This document shows, one piece after another, positions 7,056-14,841 of a stretch of DNA of 24,866 nucleotides. The stretch comes from DASUTB01 sp036374835 (GTDB lineage: Bacteria > Actinomycetota > Actinomycetes > Jiangellales > Jiangellaceae), in assembly GCA_036374835.1 (NCBI GenBank), contig DASUTB010000105.1:1-24866 (forward strand), in the 5' to 3' direction. Within the stretch, counting starts at the first letter, position 1. Every line of letters starts with the position of its first letter. A program made the translations under genes and the position numbers. The notes below the pieces were generated by a model. It was not told the DNA's origin. It worked only from the letters and a program-made list of their open reading frames with translations, and searched no databases.

Positions 7056-7069
7056 TTACCGACTGGTAG
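7056..7069. promoter_or_regulatory. Degenerate second copy of the TTAC-N6-GTAA site
   Basis: TTACCGACTGGTAG differs from TTAC-N6-GTAA only at its last base. It is 53 bp beyond the full site at 7003 and upstream of the PPOX gene. It may be a weak second operator or a chance match. Confidence 0.3.
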
Positions 7070-7197
7070 CGAACACGCAGGTCAATGGGTGGTTCGACGG
7101 GTGTTCAGGTGGCCGCATAGGGTCGGTAACGAACTCGTAACGATCAGTCTGGGCGCCGGTTGGGGGCGCCCTGCGACGACGGCGGATTGGATCAAAC

Positions 7198-7620
7198 GTG
7201 CGATTGGCTGCTGACCTGTGCCGGTCGTGGATGGCCGAGGCGACAGTGGCGCGCCTGGCCACGGTTCGCCCGGACGGACGTCCCCACCTCGTCCCGATCA
7301 CCTTCGCGCTGCTCGAACCGGATTTGATCGTCACTGCGGTCGACCACAAGCCCAAGTCGACCGCCAGACTGACTCGACTGGACAACATTCGCGCCAATCC
7401 GAACGTCAGCGTGCTCGCCGACCGATACAGCGACGACTGGCGCGGGTTGTGGTGGGTGCGCGCCGACGGCCACGCCGCGGTCGTCGACTCAGGCGAACAG
7501 TGGGAAGGCGCGATCGGTGCCTTGGGCGACAAGTACCGGCAATACCGCGGCGACCCGCCGAGCGGCCCGGCGATCGTCGTAATGGTGCAAACCTGGACCG
7601 GGTGGTCGGCCATGCGCTGA
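7198..7620 (+). CDS. PPOX-class split-barrel F420/FMN-dependent oxidoreductase
   Basis: A 140-residue protein of the pyridoxamine-phosphate-oxidase-like split-barrel fold. MAEATVARLATVRPDGRPHL followed by VPITFAL is the typical first strand pair. VDHKPKSTARLTRLDNIRANPNVSVLAD is the helix and strand around the flavin or deazaflavin site, and YSDDWRGLWWVRADGHA is the middle motif of the mycobacterial-type (TIGR03668-like) subgroup thought to use coenzyme F420. The substrate is unknown. The GTG at 7198 is the most upstream start with normal family length; its ribosome site is weak. A small GC hairpin (7151-7171) lies in the leader. It is divergent from the DUF6230 operon, but whether it shares that operator is unclear. 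Confidence 0.85.
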   Translation: MRLAADLCRSWMAEATVARLATVRPDGRPHLVPITFALLEPDLIVTAVDHKPKSTARLTRLDNIRANPNVSVLADRYSDDWRGLWWVRADGHAAVVDSGEQWEGAIGALGDKYRQYRGDPPSGPAIVVMVQTWTGWSAMR

Positions 7621-7626
7621 AATCTG

Positions 7627-7697
7627 AGCGGGTGACCGGGATTGAACCGGCACCACCAGCTTGGAAGGCTGGGGCTCTACCATTGAGCTACACCCGC
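7627..7697 (-). tRNA. tRNA-Gly (anticodon UCC)
   Basis: On the minus strand GCGGGTG (7697-7691) pairs with CACCCGC near 7628-7634, with discriminator T at 7627. A D-arm GCTC..GAGC, an anticodon loop CTTCCAA with anticodon TCC (complement of 7663-7665), and a T-arm with loop TTCAATC are all present. The 3' CCA is not encoded. Length is 71 nt. Confidence 0.95.
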
Positions 7698-7865
7698 GAG
7701 CTGCGAGCCAGGGATCGCAGTACGCGGACGATGATAGCGGGTCATCGCCGCTGCGCCCGAATTCCGGTCGATGCAACTCGTTTCGCGTTACGGCGAGGCG
7801 GCGGCGTATCCTTGCCCCGGCCGTATCGTCAGGTCGGGTGCGGCTCGCCTCAGATGGCTTGGCTG

Positions 7866-7939
7866 CGGGGTATGGCGCAGGTTGGTAGCGCGTCCGCTTT
7901 GGGAGCGGAAGGTCGCCGGTTCAAATCCGGCTACCCCGA
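7866..7939 (+). tRNA. tRNA-Pro (anticodon UGG)
   Basis: CGGGGTA (7866-7872) pairs with TACCCCG (7932-7938), with discriminator A at 7939. The D-arm is GCGC..GCGC, the anticodon stem TCCGC/GCGGA with loop TTTGGGA gives anticodon TGG at 7900-7902, and the T-arm is GCCGG-TTCAAAT-CCGGC. Length is 74 nt and CCA is not encoded. It lies just upstream of tig. Confidence 0.96.
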
Positions 7940-8083
7940 CGGTTTCGTCTGGCTGCGCGATGGCGGTTACGATGGTGCATTGTGCCGGTCGCCGTGGCGA
8001 ACGCTGGCGACGTCCGGCCCACAGTCCACCGGCTCGCGGGTTCTCGCCGCCTGCCGATCGATGAAGTCCAGGAGAGCCCTCTC

Positions 8084-9502
8084 GTGAAGAGCGTCGTCGA
8101 GACACTGAACCCCACCCGCGTGAAACTTGCCGTCGAGGTGCCGTTCGGTGAGCTCGAACCGAACATCAAGTCGACCTACCAGAAGATCGCCGGCCAGGTG
8201 ACCGTGCCGGGATTCCGCAAGGGCAAGGTGCCGCCGGCGATCATCGACCAGCGTTTCGGCCGGGCGGCCGTCCTCCAGGACGCCATCAACGACGCAATGC
8301 CGCAGTTGTACTCCGACGCGGTCCGCGAGTCGGAGATCCGGCCCGTCGGCCAGCCCGAGGTCGAGATCACCGAGTTCGGTGACGGCGAAGAGCTAAAGTT
8401 CACCGCCGAGGTCGAGGTTCGGCCCGAGATCACGCTTCCGGAGTGGGCGGGCATCGAGGTCGAGGTCGACCCGGTCGAGGTGACGGCCGAGGACGTCGAC
8501 GAGCAGCTCGAGGCGCTACGCACCCGCTTCGCGACGCTGGTCGGCGTCGACCGTCCCGCCGCGGAGGGCGACTACGTCCTGATCGACCTCAACGCCACGA
8601 AGGACGGCGAGCCGGTCGAGGGCGGCCAGGCGACGCAGATCTCGTACCAGATCGGCAGCGGCCAGCTACAGCTCGACGGCATCGACGAGGCAGTGACCGG
8701 AATGTCGGCGGGCGACTCGACGACGTTCACGACCACGCTGGTCGGCACGCACGAGGGTATGGAGGTCGACTGCGAGGTGACGGTCACCGCCGTCAAGGAG
8801 CAGGAGCTTCCCGAGCTGGACGACGAGTTCGCCGAGATGGCCAGCGAGTTCGACACGCTGGACGAGCTGCGTGAATCGCTCAAGGATCAGGCTGAGCGGA
8901 CGAAGCGGCTCGAGCAGGCCGTCAACGCACGCGACAAGGTGCTCGACGCCTTCCTGGAGAAGGCCGGCGACGTTCCGCTACCGGAGAACCTGGTCGCCGC
9001 CCAGATCGAGGAGCACTTCAGCGACGGCCACGGCGACGACGAGCACCGCAAGGAGTTCGAGGAGGACCTGCAGAAGAACCTCAAGTCGCAGTTCCTGCTG
9101 GACGAGCTCGTGGCCGCCGAGAACGTCGAAGTCGGCCAGGAAGAGCTGACGTCCTACATCATCTCGCGGGCCCAGCAGTCCGGCGTCGACCCGAACCAGC
9201 TGGCGCAGCAGTTCGTCAACAGCGGCAACCTCCCGGCGCTGATGGGCGATGTCGCGCGCGGCAAGGCGCTGGCGATGGTCGTCGAGAAGGCCAAGGTCAC
9301 CGACACCAACGGCGAGGTCGTCGACCTGGAGAACCTCCAGGAGGACGGCTCGGTCGGCGAGCCCGAGCAGGCCGAGTCCGAGGCCTCGATCGCTCCCGGG
9401 TTCGAATTCGCGGAGTTGGACGACGAGGACGCCGACACCGAAACCGAGGCGGCGAACGAGGAATCCGGATCCGGCGCGACGGACGACACCACCCGCGAGT
9501 AG
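8084..9502 (+). CDS. tig: Trigger factor, ribosome-associated chaperone and prolyl isomerase
   Basis: A 472-residue protein with the three trigger-factor domains. The N-terminal ribosome-binding domain has the signature GFRKGK at 43-48, the contact to the ribosomal exit tunnel. An FKBP-type prolyl isomerase domain is at about 155-245 (EGDYVLIDLNATKDGEPVEG to VTVTAVKEQELPELDDEFA). A helical C-terminal chaperone domain follows, and the protein ends in an acidic, probably disordered tail (about 410-472). It binds nascent chains leaving the ribosome. The frame is open upstream to 7982, but the GTG at 8084 is preferred: AGGAGAG lies just upstream at 8070-8076 and the protein then starts MKSVVETLNPTRVKLAVEV, as in the family. 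It is followed by clpP1-clpP2, the usual actinobacterial order. Confidence 0.97.
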   Translation: MKSVVETLNPTRVKLAVEVPFGELEPNIKSTYQKIAGQVTVPGFRKGKVPPAIIDQRFGRAAVLQDAINDAMPQLYSDAVRESEIRPVGQPEVEITEFGDGEELKFTAEVEVRPEITLPEWAGIEVEVDPVEVTAEDVDEQLEALRTRFATLVGVDRPAAEGDYVLIDLNATKDGEPVEGGQATQISYQIGSGQLQLDGIDEAVTGMSAGDSTTFTTTLVGTHEGMEVDCEVTVTAVKEQELPELDDEFAEMASEFDTLDELRESLKDQAERTKRLEQAVNARDKVLDAFLEKAGDVPLPENLVAAQIEEHFSDGHGDDEHRKEFEEDLQKNLKSQFLLDELVAAENVEVGQEELTSYIISRAQQSGVDPNQLAQQFVNSGNLPALMGDVARGKALAMVVEKAKVTDTNGEVVDLENLQEDGSVGEPEQAESEASIAPGFEFAELDDEDADTETEAANEESGSGATDDTTRE

Positions 9503-9758
9503 CGCCAGCACGATATTCGCTCACCTCGACGGTGTTGATTTGCAGTCTATGTGTGGATTGTCGGAAACGAATTCAATTCTCGTGAGCGGATCCCGTTATG
9601 GTCGGTGCAGCCTCGTCCCATTGATTACTCGGGCGTGGTGTGCCATGAGCGAACACGGCTCATTCCGAGGATGGCGCCGGGCCGTGCGTTGGTTAAGGTC
9701 GGTGTCAGTCAGCGGTTGCTGAATCCCACGCCGAATCAACGAGCAGCAAGGAGCCACG

Positions 9759-10397
9759 GTGAGCCAACGTCTGGAGACCCCCGGCCTCGTCCAGCCCGTC
9801 CAGGGCCACACGCCGTCCTACAATGGCTATGGCCTGGACGACCAGATCTACAACCGGCTGCTACGCGAACGGATCATCTTCCTCGGCACCGAGGTGCGCG
9901 ACGAGAACGCGAACGCGATCTGCGCGCAGCTGCTCCTGCTGGCAGCGGAGGATCCGAGCCGCGACATCCACCTCTACATCAACTCGCCCGGAGGGTCGGT
10001 GTCGGCCGGTATGGCGATCTACGACACCATGCAGTTCGTCCGCCCCGATGTGGTGACGCTCGCACTCGGCTTCGCGGCGTCGATGGGGCAGTTCCTGCTG
10101 ACCGCCGGTTCGCCGGGCAAGCGGTACGCGCTCCCACATTCGAAGATCCTCATGCACCAGCCGCACGGCGGTGTCGGGGGGACGGCGACCGACATCAGGA
10201 TCCACGCCGAGGCGATGGTCCGGACGAAGCAGGAGATGGCCCGGCTCACCGCCGAGCACACCGGTCACACGGTGGAAGAGATCGAGCGGGACGCCGACCG
10301 CGATCGGTACTTCACACCCGAGGAAGCGCTCGAATACGGGTTCATCGACCACGTCGTGCAATCCGCTTCGCAAGTCGCCGGCGGGAGGACGAAGTGA
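9759..10397 (+). CDS. clpP1: ATP-dependent Clp protease proteolytic subunit ClpP1
   Basis: A 212-residue serine protease subunit. The catalytic triad is visible: Ser108 in GFAASMGQF, His133 in LMHQPHGG and Asp182 in DRDRYF. LYINSPGGSVSAGMAIYDTM is the substrate-binding and oxyanion region. In actinobacteria ClpP1 and ClpP2 form mixed double rings that work with ClpX or ClpC. The GTG at 9759 has AAGGAG at 9748-9753. The stop overlaps the GTG start of clpP2 by 4 nt, so translation is coupled. The 256-bp spacer to tig (9503-9758) holds no gene; it must carry the promoter, but no clear ClgR site was found there. Confidence 0.96.
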   Translation: MSQRLETPGLVQPVQGHTPSYNGYGLDDQIYNRLLRERIIFLGTEVRDENANAICAQLLLLAAEDPSRDIHLYINSPGGSVSAGMAIYDTMQFVRPDVVTLALGFAASMGQFLLTAGSPGKRYALPHSKILMHQPHGGVGGTATDIRIHAEAMVRTKQEMARLTAEHTGHTVEEIERDADRDRYFTPEEALEYGFIDHVVQSASQVAGGRTK

Positions 10398-11074
10398 CGA
10401 GTCAATTCCGCGCACCCACCGTTCACGCCGCAGGTCAGGAGAGCGTCGCGATGATGCAGCCAGAGATGAACTATTACATTCCGCAATGGGAAGAGCGCAC
10501 CTCGTACGGTTACCGCCGGATCGATCCGTACGCCAAGCTGTTCGAGGACCGCATCATCTTCCTCGGCACGGCGATTTCGGACGACGTCGCCAATGCCGTC
10601 ATGGCGCAGCTGTTGTGCCTCGAGTCGATGGACACCGACCGTGACATCGAGATCTACATCAACTCGCCGGGTGGTTCGTTCACGGCGATGACGACGATCT
10701 ACGACACGATGCAGTTCATCAAGCCTGATGTGCGCACGGTGTGCATGGGTCAGGCGGCGTCGGCGGCGGCCGTCCTGCTCGCCGCAGGGGCACCGAAGAA
10801 GCGACTGGCCGTGCCGAACGCGCGCGTCATGATCCACCAGCCGGCGGTTTCCGAGGCGATCTACGGTCAGGCCAGCGACATCGAGATCCATGCCAAAGAG
10901 ATCCAGCGCATGCGCGAGCTGATGGAGCAGATGATCGCGGACCACTCGAACAGGTCTCTCGAGCAGGTCCGCAAGGACGTCGAGCGCGACAAGATCTTCA
11001 CTGTCGAGGAAGCGATCGAGTACGGACTGGTCGACGCCGTGACGACGTCCCGTAAGGCCAGCCTCCGCGCCTGA
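10394..11074 (+). CDS. clpP2: ATP-dependent Clp protease proteolytic subunit ClpP2
   Basis: A 226-residue paralogue of ClpP1 with its own triad: Ser123 in GQAASAAAVLL, His148 in MIHQPAV and Asp199 in VERDKIF. The N-terminus (about 30 residues, MTSQFRAPTVHAAGQESVAM) is probably removed by self-processing, as known for ClpP proteins. The GTG at 10394 overlaps the clpP1 stop and has GGGAGG at 10383-10388; ATG 10451 is a less likely alternative. ClpP2 in mycobacteria provides the docking face for the ATPase partners, so it should work with the clpX gene 1.2 kb downstream. A run of palindromic repeats follows the stop. Confidence 0.96.
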   Translation: MTSQFRAPTVHAAGQESVAMMQPEMNYYIPQWEERTSYGYRRIDPYAKLFEDRIIFLGTAISDDVANAVMAQLLCLESMDTDRDIEIYINSPGGSFTAMTTIYDTMQFIKPDVRTVCMGQAASAAAVLLAAGAPKKRLAVPNARVMIHQPAVSEAIYGQASDIEIHAKEIQRMRELMEQMIADHSNRSLEQVRKDVERDKIFTVEEAIEYGLVDAVTTSRKASLRA

Positions 11075-11107
11075 GGATCCGCGGCACGCCGCCCCGCGCG
11101 CCGTTGG

Positions 11108-11315
11108 TCACCTGATCGTCAGTTCCTAACCTGATCGCTACGCCCGCGCCGATCAGTAGAAGAACTGCCGTGAAATCGGCGCTGGTTCCTCACCTGATCG
11201 TTCAGCGGGCACACGTGCCGATGCGATCAGGTGAGGAAACGGACTGCAATGGCCCGTGTTCATGACCTGATCGCCACGCCATATCTGATCAGGTGACAAA
11301 GCGACGATCAGGTGC
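11108..11315. repeat. Cluster of ACCTGATCG palindromic elements after clpP2
   Basis: ACCTGATC, its reverse complement or a near form occurs repeatedly here, as three nested inverted pairs: 11122-11137 with 11150-11165 (imperfect, 12 of 16), 11186-11200 with 11224-11238 (perfect 15 bp, TTCCTCACCTGATCG), and 11265-11272 with 11287-11294 (8 bp). A further single copy at 11305 contains the stop codon of the leftward hydrolase. A related element follows valS at 22294-22342. Likely REP-like intergenic repeats that also end transcripts from both convergent genes. Confidence 0.8.
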
Positions 11316-12084
11316 GGAAGTGGGTGAGCAGGAGCCGGGCGACGGCGTCGGGACGTTCGACCGCGGCCAGGTGGGCGGCGCCGTCGACGATCTCCACCGC
11401 GGCCGACGTGCCTCCTGCGCGAATACCGTCCACGATGACGTGCGCATGCTCCACCGGCGTGGCGGGATCGTCCGCGCCGGCGATGGCAAGCGTCGGCGCG
11501 GTGATCTTGCCGAGAATCGGACGCAGGTCCATCTCGCGGATCGCTTCGCAGCAACCCGCATAGCCCTCGGCAGGCGTGCCGGCGAGCATGCTGCGGGCCG
11601 CTGCCACGGTGCCGGCCGGTGCGGCGTCGGTGAACCAGCGACCGACGACCACGTCCGCGATGGATTCCACCCCCTCGGTGCGTGCCGCGTGCGCGCGCTG
11701 GGTCCAGTTCTCGGCCGGCGGGAGGTGGGCGGACGAGCAGATGACGGCGAGACGGTCGACACGCTCCGGAAAGCTCGCAGCGAACTGCAGGGCGACCATG
11801 CCGCCGAGCGAGACCCCGGCATGGTGTGCCCGCTGGATGCCCAGTTCGTCGAGCACAGCGGCCAGTTCGTCGGCGAGCCGATCAATCGTGTACGGGCCGT
11901 CCGGGACGGCGGACTCTCCGTGCCCGAGATGGTCGTAGCGCACGACGCGGAAGGTCTTGCCGAGCGTCGGCGTCATCGCGTCCCACATCGCCCGCGTGGT
12001 GCCGAGTGAGCTGCCGAGAACCAGTGCCGGCCCGTCGTCGGGACCGGTGACGTCGTACCCCAAGCTAGCCCTTTTCGTGCCCAT
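11308..12084 (-). CDS. Alpha/beta hydrolase, 3-oxoadipate enol-lactonase (PcaD)-like
   Basis: A 258-residue single-domain alpha/beta hydrolase. The nucleophile is Ser92 in GVSLGG, the acid is Asp205 or Asp206 in AGADDPATP, and the base is His238 in GAAHLA. RVVRYDHLGHGESAVPDGPY, SAHLPPAENW, and GTPAEGYAGCCEAI followed by REMDLR closely recall PcaD, which opens 3-oxoadipate enol-lactone in the beta-ketoadipate pathway. No other pca gene is in the window, so the role is uncertain; lactonases and esterases of the same subfamily are possible. The ATG at 12084 has a TACGAT hexamer 8 nt upstream and no ribosome site, so it may be leaderless. The stop lies inside a repeat motif. It interrupts the clpP-clpX neighbourhood on the opposite strand. 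Confidence 0.85.
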   Translation of the reverse strand: MGTKRASLGYDVTGPDDGPALVLGSSLGTTRAMWDAMTPTLGKTFRVVRYDHLGHGESAVPDGPYTIDRLADELAAVLDELGIQRAHHAGVSLGGMVALQFAASFPERVDRLAVICSSAHLPPAENWTQRAHAARTEGVESIADVVVGRWFTDAAPAGTVAAARSMLAGTPAEGYAGCCEAIREMDLRPILGKITAPTLAIAGADDPATPVEHAHVIVDGIRAGGTSAAVEIVDGAAHLAAVERPDAVARLLLTHFRT

Positions 12085-12092
12085 GTCGGATC

Positions 12093-12098
12093 ATCGTA
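12093..12098 (-). promoter_or_regulatory. Probable -10 of the PcaD-like gene
   Basis: On the minus strand TACGAT (form TANNNT) ends 8 nt before the ATG at 12084, and no ribosome site is visible. This fits a short-leader or leaderless transcript. Confidence 0.35.
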
Positions 12099-12146
12099 AC
12101 GTGTTGCCGTCTACTGAGATGATCGTCCGCGGACACGCCGTTGGGT

Positions 12147-12158
12147 GGGTGGCCACCC
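12147..12158. promoter_or_regulatory. Perfect 12-bp palindrome upstream of clpX
   Basis: GGGTGGCCACCC lies in the 153-bp divergent spacer between the PcaD-like gene and clpX, 79 bp before the clpX start. It could be an operator. No known regulator site was matched, so this is only a candidate. Confidence 0.25.
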
Positions 12159-12237
12159 GTTTGTCGCCGCGAGACGGTAACGTCGAACTACGCGGGTCGA
12201 ATGAGCCCGCCTGGCGCCTCAGGGAGGGACGTACCGC

Positions 12238-13530
12238 GTGGCACGCATAGGCGACGGTGGTGACCTGCTGAAGTGCTCGTTCTGCGGGAAGAGCCAGAAG
12301 CAGGTGAAAAAGCTCATCGCCGGGCCCGGCGTTTACATCTGCGACGAGTGCATTGACCTGTGTAACGAGATCATCGAGGAAGAGCTCACCGAGACCGGGG
12401 ACGGCGGCCCGCAGGAACTTCCCAAGCCGCGGGAAATCTATGACTTCCTCGAGGACTACGTGGTGGGTCAGGACGTCGCGAAGAAGGCGCTGTCGGTCGC
12501 GGTGTACAACCACTACAAGCGCGTTCAGGCCATGCAGACCGGCGGAAGGTCGAGCGGCAAGAGTGAAACCGTCGAGCTGGCGAAGTCGAACATCCTGCTG
12601 ATCGGGCCCACCGGTTGTGGCAAGACGTACTTGGCGCAGACGCTGGCCCGGCTGCTCAACGTGCCGTTCGCGATCGCGGACGCGACGGCGCTGACCGAAG
12701 CCGGTTATGTCGGTGAGGACGTCGAGAACATCCTGCTCAAGCTGATCCAGGCCGCCGACTACGACGTGAAGAAGGCCGAGACCGGCATCATCTATATCGA
12801 CGAGGTCGACAAGATCGCGCGCAAGAGCGAGAACCCGTCGATCACCCGCGACGTCTCCGGCGAAGGGGTGCAGCAGGCGCTGCTGAAGATCATGGAGGGT
12901 GCGACGGCGTCCGTCCCGCCGCAGGGCGGCCGCAAGCATCCGAACCAGGAGTTCATCCAGATCGACACCACCAACGTGCTGTTCATCGTGGGCGGCGCGT
13001 TCGCGGGGCTTGAGGACATCATCGAGAAGCGGGTCGGGCGCCGCGGGCTCGGTTTCGCCAACGAGGTGCTGAGCAAGGCTGAGCGTCACGCCGACCAGTT
13101 CGGTGACGTCATGCCCGAGGATCTGCTGAAATTCGGCCTGATCCCGGAGTTCATCGGCCGGCTGCCGGTGATCACGACGGTGAGTCAGCTCGACCGCGAG
13201 GCGCTCATCCGGATCCTTACCTCTCCACGCAACGCGCTTGTCAAGCAGTACGTCCGGCTCTTCGAACTCGACAACGTGGAACTCGAGTTCGACGACGGCG
13301 CCATCGAAGAGGTCGCGGACCAGGCGTTGCTGCGCGGTACCGGCGCACGAGGGTTGCGGGCGATTATGGAAGAAGTTCTGCTGCACGTCATGTACGAGGT
13401 GCCGAGCCGGGACGATGTCGCCCGTGTGGTGATCGACCGCGAAGCCGTCCTGCGCAACGTCAACCCGACGCTCGTGCCGCGCGACGTCATGCCGCGCAAG
13501 CGGGAACGTCGCACGCCAAAAACCGCCTGA
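12238..13530 (+). CDS. clpX: ATP-dependent Clp protease ATPase subunit ClpX
   Basis: A 430-residue AAA+ unfoldase that recognises, unfolds and feeds substrates to ClpP. The N-terminal zinc-binding domain has Cys13, Cys16, Cys35 and Cys38 (KCSFCGK ... YICDECIDLC). Walker A is GPTGCGKT at 123-130 and Walker B IIYIDEVD has D188-E189. GEGVQQALLKIMEG is the pore and sensor region, the ClpP-docking loop reads GLGF (in RRGLGFANEV) rather than the enterobacterial IGF, and GRLPVIT is followed by the GTGARGLRAIMEE sensor-2 motif. The GTG at 12238 has AGGGAGGGA just upstream (12221-12229) and gives the usual family N-terminus. It lies 1.2 kb from clpP1-clpP2. An 80-bp repeat begins 4 bp after the stop. 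Confidence 0.97.
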   Translation: MARIGDGGDLLKCSFCGKSQKQVKKLIAGPGVYICDECIDLCNEIIEEELTETGDGGPQELPKPREIYDFLEDYVVGQDVAKKALSVAVYNHYKRVQAMQTGGRSSGKSETVELAKSNILLIGPTGCGKTYLAQTLARLLNVPFAIADATALTEAGYVGEDVENILLKLIQAADYDVKKAETGIIYIDEVDKIARKSENPSITRDVSGEGVQQALLKIMEGATASVPPQGGRKHPNQEFIQIDTTNVLFIVGGAFAGLEDIIEKRVGRRGLGFANEVLSKAERHADQFGDVMPEDLLKFGLIPEFIGRLPVITTVSQLDREALIRILTSPRNALVKQYVRLFELDNVELEFDDGAIEEVADQALLRGTGARGLRAIMEEVLLHVMYEVPSRDDVARVVIDREAVLRNVNPTLVPRDVMPRKRERRTPKTA

Positions 13531-13534
13531 CCCG

Positions 13535-13613
13535 CAGAATGACCATGTTTGGCACGGAATTCCTGCTTTACGCGGTCTACTGACCTCGCATCGTCCGTAA
13601 TAACCGCGCATCG
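13535..13613 (+). repeat. About 80-bp intergenic repeat, copy A (between clpX and dinB ends)
   Basis: It begins GAATGACCATGTT, continues with GGAATTCC and GCTTTACGCG, and ends CCGCGCATCG. The same word order occurs at 14842-14924, upstream of dinB (GAATGACCACGTT, GGGAATATCCC, GCTTTACGCG, CCGCGCAATG). The two copies thus bracket dinB as direct repeats. It lies between the convergent ends of clpX and dinB and may also serve as a terminator. Confidence 0.65.
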
Positions 13614-13625
13614 CTCGAGCCAGGC

Positions 13626-14801
13626 TCAGTCAGGGAGTATCGGGACCGGCTCGCCCACGCGTCGGCCGAGCACCGAGGCCCGCGTCACCGAACCGCTGCC
13701 GTAACGAGCGCGTAGCTCGTCGAGCGCGGTGTCGAGGTCGTGTGATGGACGCTCGCCCACCGGCAACGGAAGCTGTATCACGCCGGCCGAGGTCAGGTTG
13801 CCCAGGGATACGCCGATGAGAGTCAGCCCGCGGGCCTCGATCAGCGGTCTCGCACGGGCAAGGAGCCACCGGGCGGTGGCGAGAATGGGTGCGGTGTCGT
13901 CACACGGCTCTGGCAGCGTGTGCGAACGCGTGGCGCGGGTGAAATCACCGAAGCGCATCCGCAGGGTGACGGTGCCGCAGATGCGTCCGCCGGTGCGCAG
14001 CCGGCGGGTGACCCGGTCGACGAGCGCGGCGAGGATCGCCTCGAGTTCGGTGTGCGAGCGTTGGCGGCGGCCGAGGGCGCTTTGCGAGCCGATGGACCGC
14101 CGCCGCCGGCCGGTGTCGACGGGACGCGGATCCAGCCCATTGGCCAGTGCGTGCAGGTGGTTACCGGTGGCGCGGCCGAGCATCGTGATCAGGCTCCGGC
14201 GCGGCATCGCGGCGACGTCGGCGACCGTCTCCAGCCCGCGCTGGTGCAGCTTGTCCGCGGTGACCGTGCCGACACCCCACAGCCGGCCGACCGGAAGTGG
14301 ATACAGGAACTCGCGCTCGGCCTCGGGCGGCACCACGAGCAGGCCGTCCGGCTTGGCCACCGCGCTCGCGACCTTGGCGAGGAACTTCGTGCGGGCGACA
14401 CCGACGGTGATGGGCAGGCCGACCCGGGAGCGGACGTCCGCACGTAGCTTGGCCGCGATGCCGGCGGCCGGTCCAGCGATCCGATGCAGGCCGGTGACGT
14501 CGAGGAACGCCTCGTCGATCGACATCGGTTCGACGACCGGCGTCGTCTCGCGGAACACCTCGAACACCGCTTTGCTCGCCTCGGAGTACGCGCTCATCCG
14601 CGGCGGCACGACGGTCGCCTCCGGGCAGAGCCGGCGCGCCTCGCGGTACGGCATCGCCGTGCGCACGCCGCGGGCCTTGGCCTCGTAGCTGGCCGCGAGC
14701 ACCACGCCACCGCCGACGATGACGGGCCGGCCGCGTAGCCGCGGATCGTCCCGTTGCTCGACCGAGGCGTAGAAGGCGTCGAGGTCCGCGTGGAGGATCA
14801 T
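13626..14801 (-). CDS. dinB: DNA polymerase IV (Y-family translesion polymerase)
   Basis: A 391-residue Y-family polymerase that copies past damaged bases. The palm domain begins MILHADLDAFYASVEQ (metal ligand D6), the second acidic pair is D96-E97 in SIDEAFLDVT, and KFLAKVASAVAKPDG and GVGTVTADKL (thumb helix-hairpin-helix) follow. The little-finger domain ends with VIQLPLP, resembling the beta-clamp motif QLxLF but with the final position changed. An upstream ATG at 14819 is in frame but lies beyond the LexA box at 14803-14816; the ATG at 14801 gives the standard N-terminus and is preferred. The LexA box directly before the start implies SOS induction. The gene is bracketed by two copies of an 80-bp repeat and sits between clpX and valS, which may reflect insertion. 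Confidence 0.95.
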   Translation of the reverse strand: MILHADLDAFYASVEQRDDPRLRGRPVIVGGGVVLAASYEAKARGVRTAMPYREARRLCPEATVVPPRMSAYSEASKAVFEVFRETTPVVEPMSIDEAFLDVTGLHRIAGPAAGIAAKLRADVRSRVGLPITVGVARTKFLAKVASAVAKPDGLLVVPPEAEREFLYPLPVGRLWGVGTVTADKLHQRGLETVADVAAMPRRSLITMLGRATGNHLHALANGLDPRPVDTGRRRRSIGSQSALGRRQRSHTELEAILAALVDRVTRRLRTGGRICGTVTLRMRFGDFTRATRSHTLPEPCDDTAPILATARWLLARARPLIEARGLTLIGVSLGNLTSAGVIQLPLPVGERPSHDLDTALDELRARYGSGSVTRASVLGRRVGEPVPILPD

Positions 14802-14802
14802 A

Positions 14803-14816
14803 CGAACATATGTTCG
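14803..14816. promoter_or_regulatory. LexA (SOS) box of dinB
   Basis: CGAACATATGTTCG is a perfect palindrome and fits the actinobacterial LexA form CGAAC-N4-GTTCG. It ends 1 bp before the chosen dinB start codon at 14801, so the start at 14819 would lie on the far side of the operator. LexA repression of dinB follows from established knowledge of this site type. Confidence 0.85.
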
Positions 14817-14841
14817 CATACCACCGTCACTCCCGCCAGCA

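Noticed and set aside
7982..8083. N-terminal extension of trigger factor
   Set aside because: Residues do not resemble the family, and a ribosome site precedes the GTG at 8084, which gives the standard N-terminus.
9503..9758. ClgR operator expected before clpP1
   Set aside because: No stretch convincingly fits the known CGC-N-GCG type palindrome; ATTCGCT near 9514 lacks the second half.
9551..10393. Open frame running through clpP1 into clpP2 in the clpP2 frame
   Set aside because: It is the GC-rich shadow of clpP1; the GTG at 10394 with a ribosome site and 4-nt overlap is the real clpP2 start.
11108..11315. CRISPR array
   Set aside because: The repeats are short inverted pairs with irregular spacing and no constant direct repeat or spacer length; no cas gene is present.
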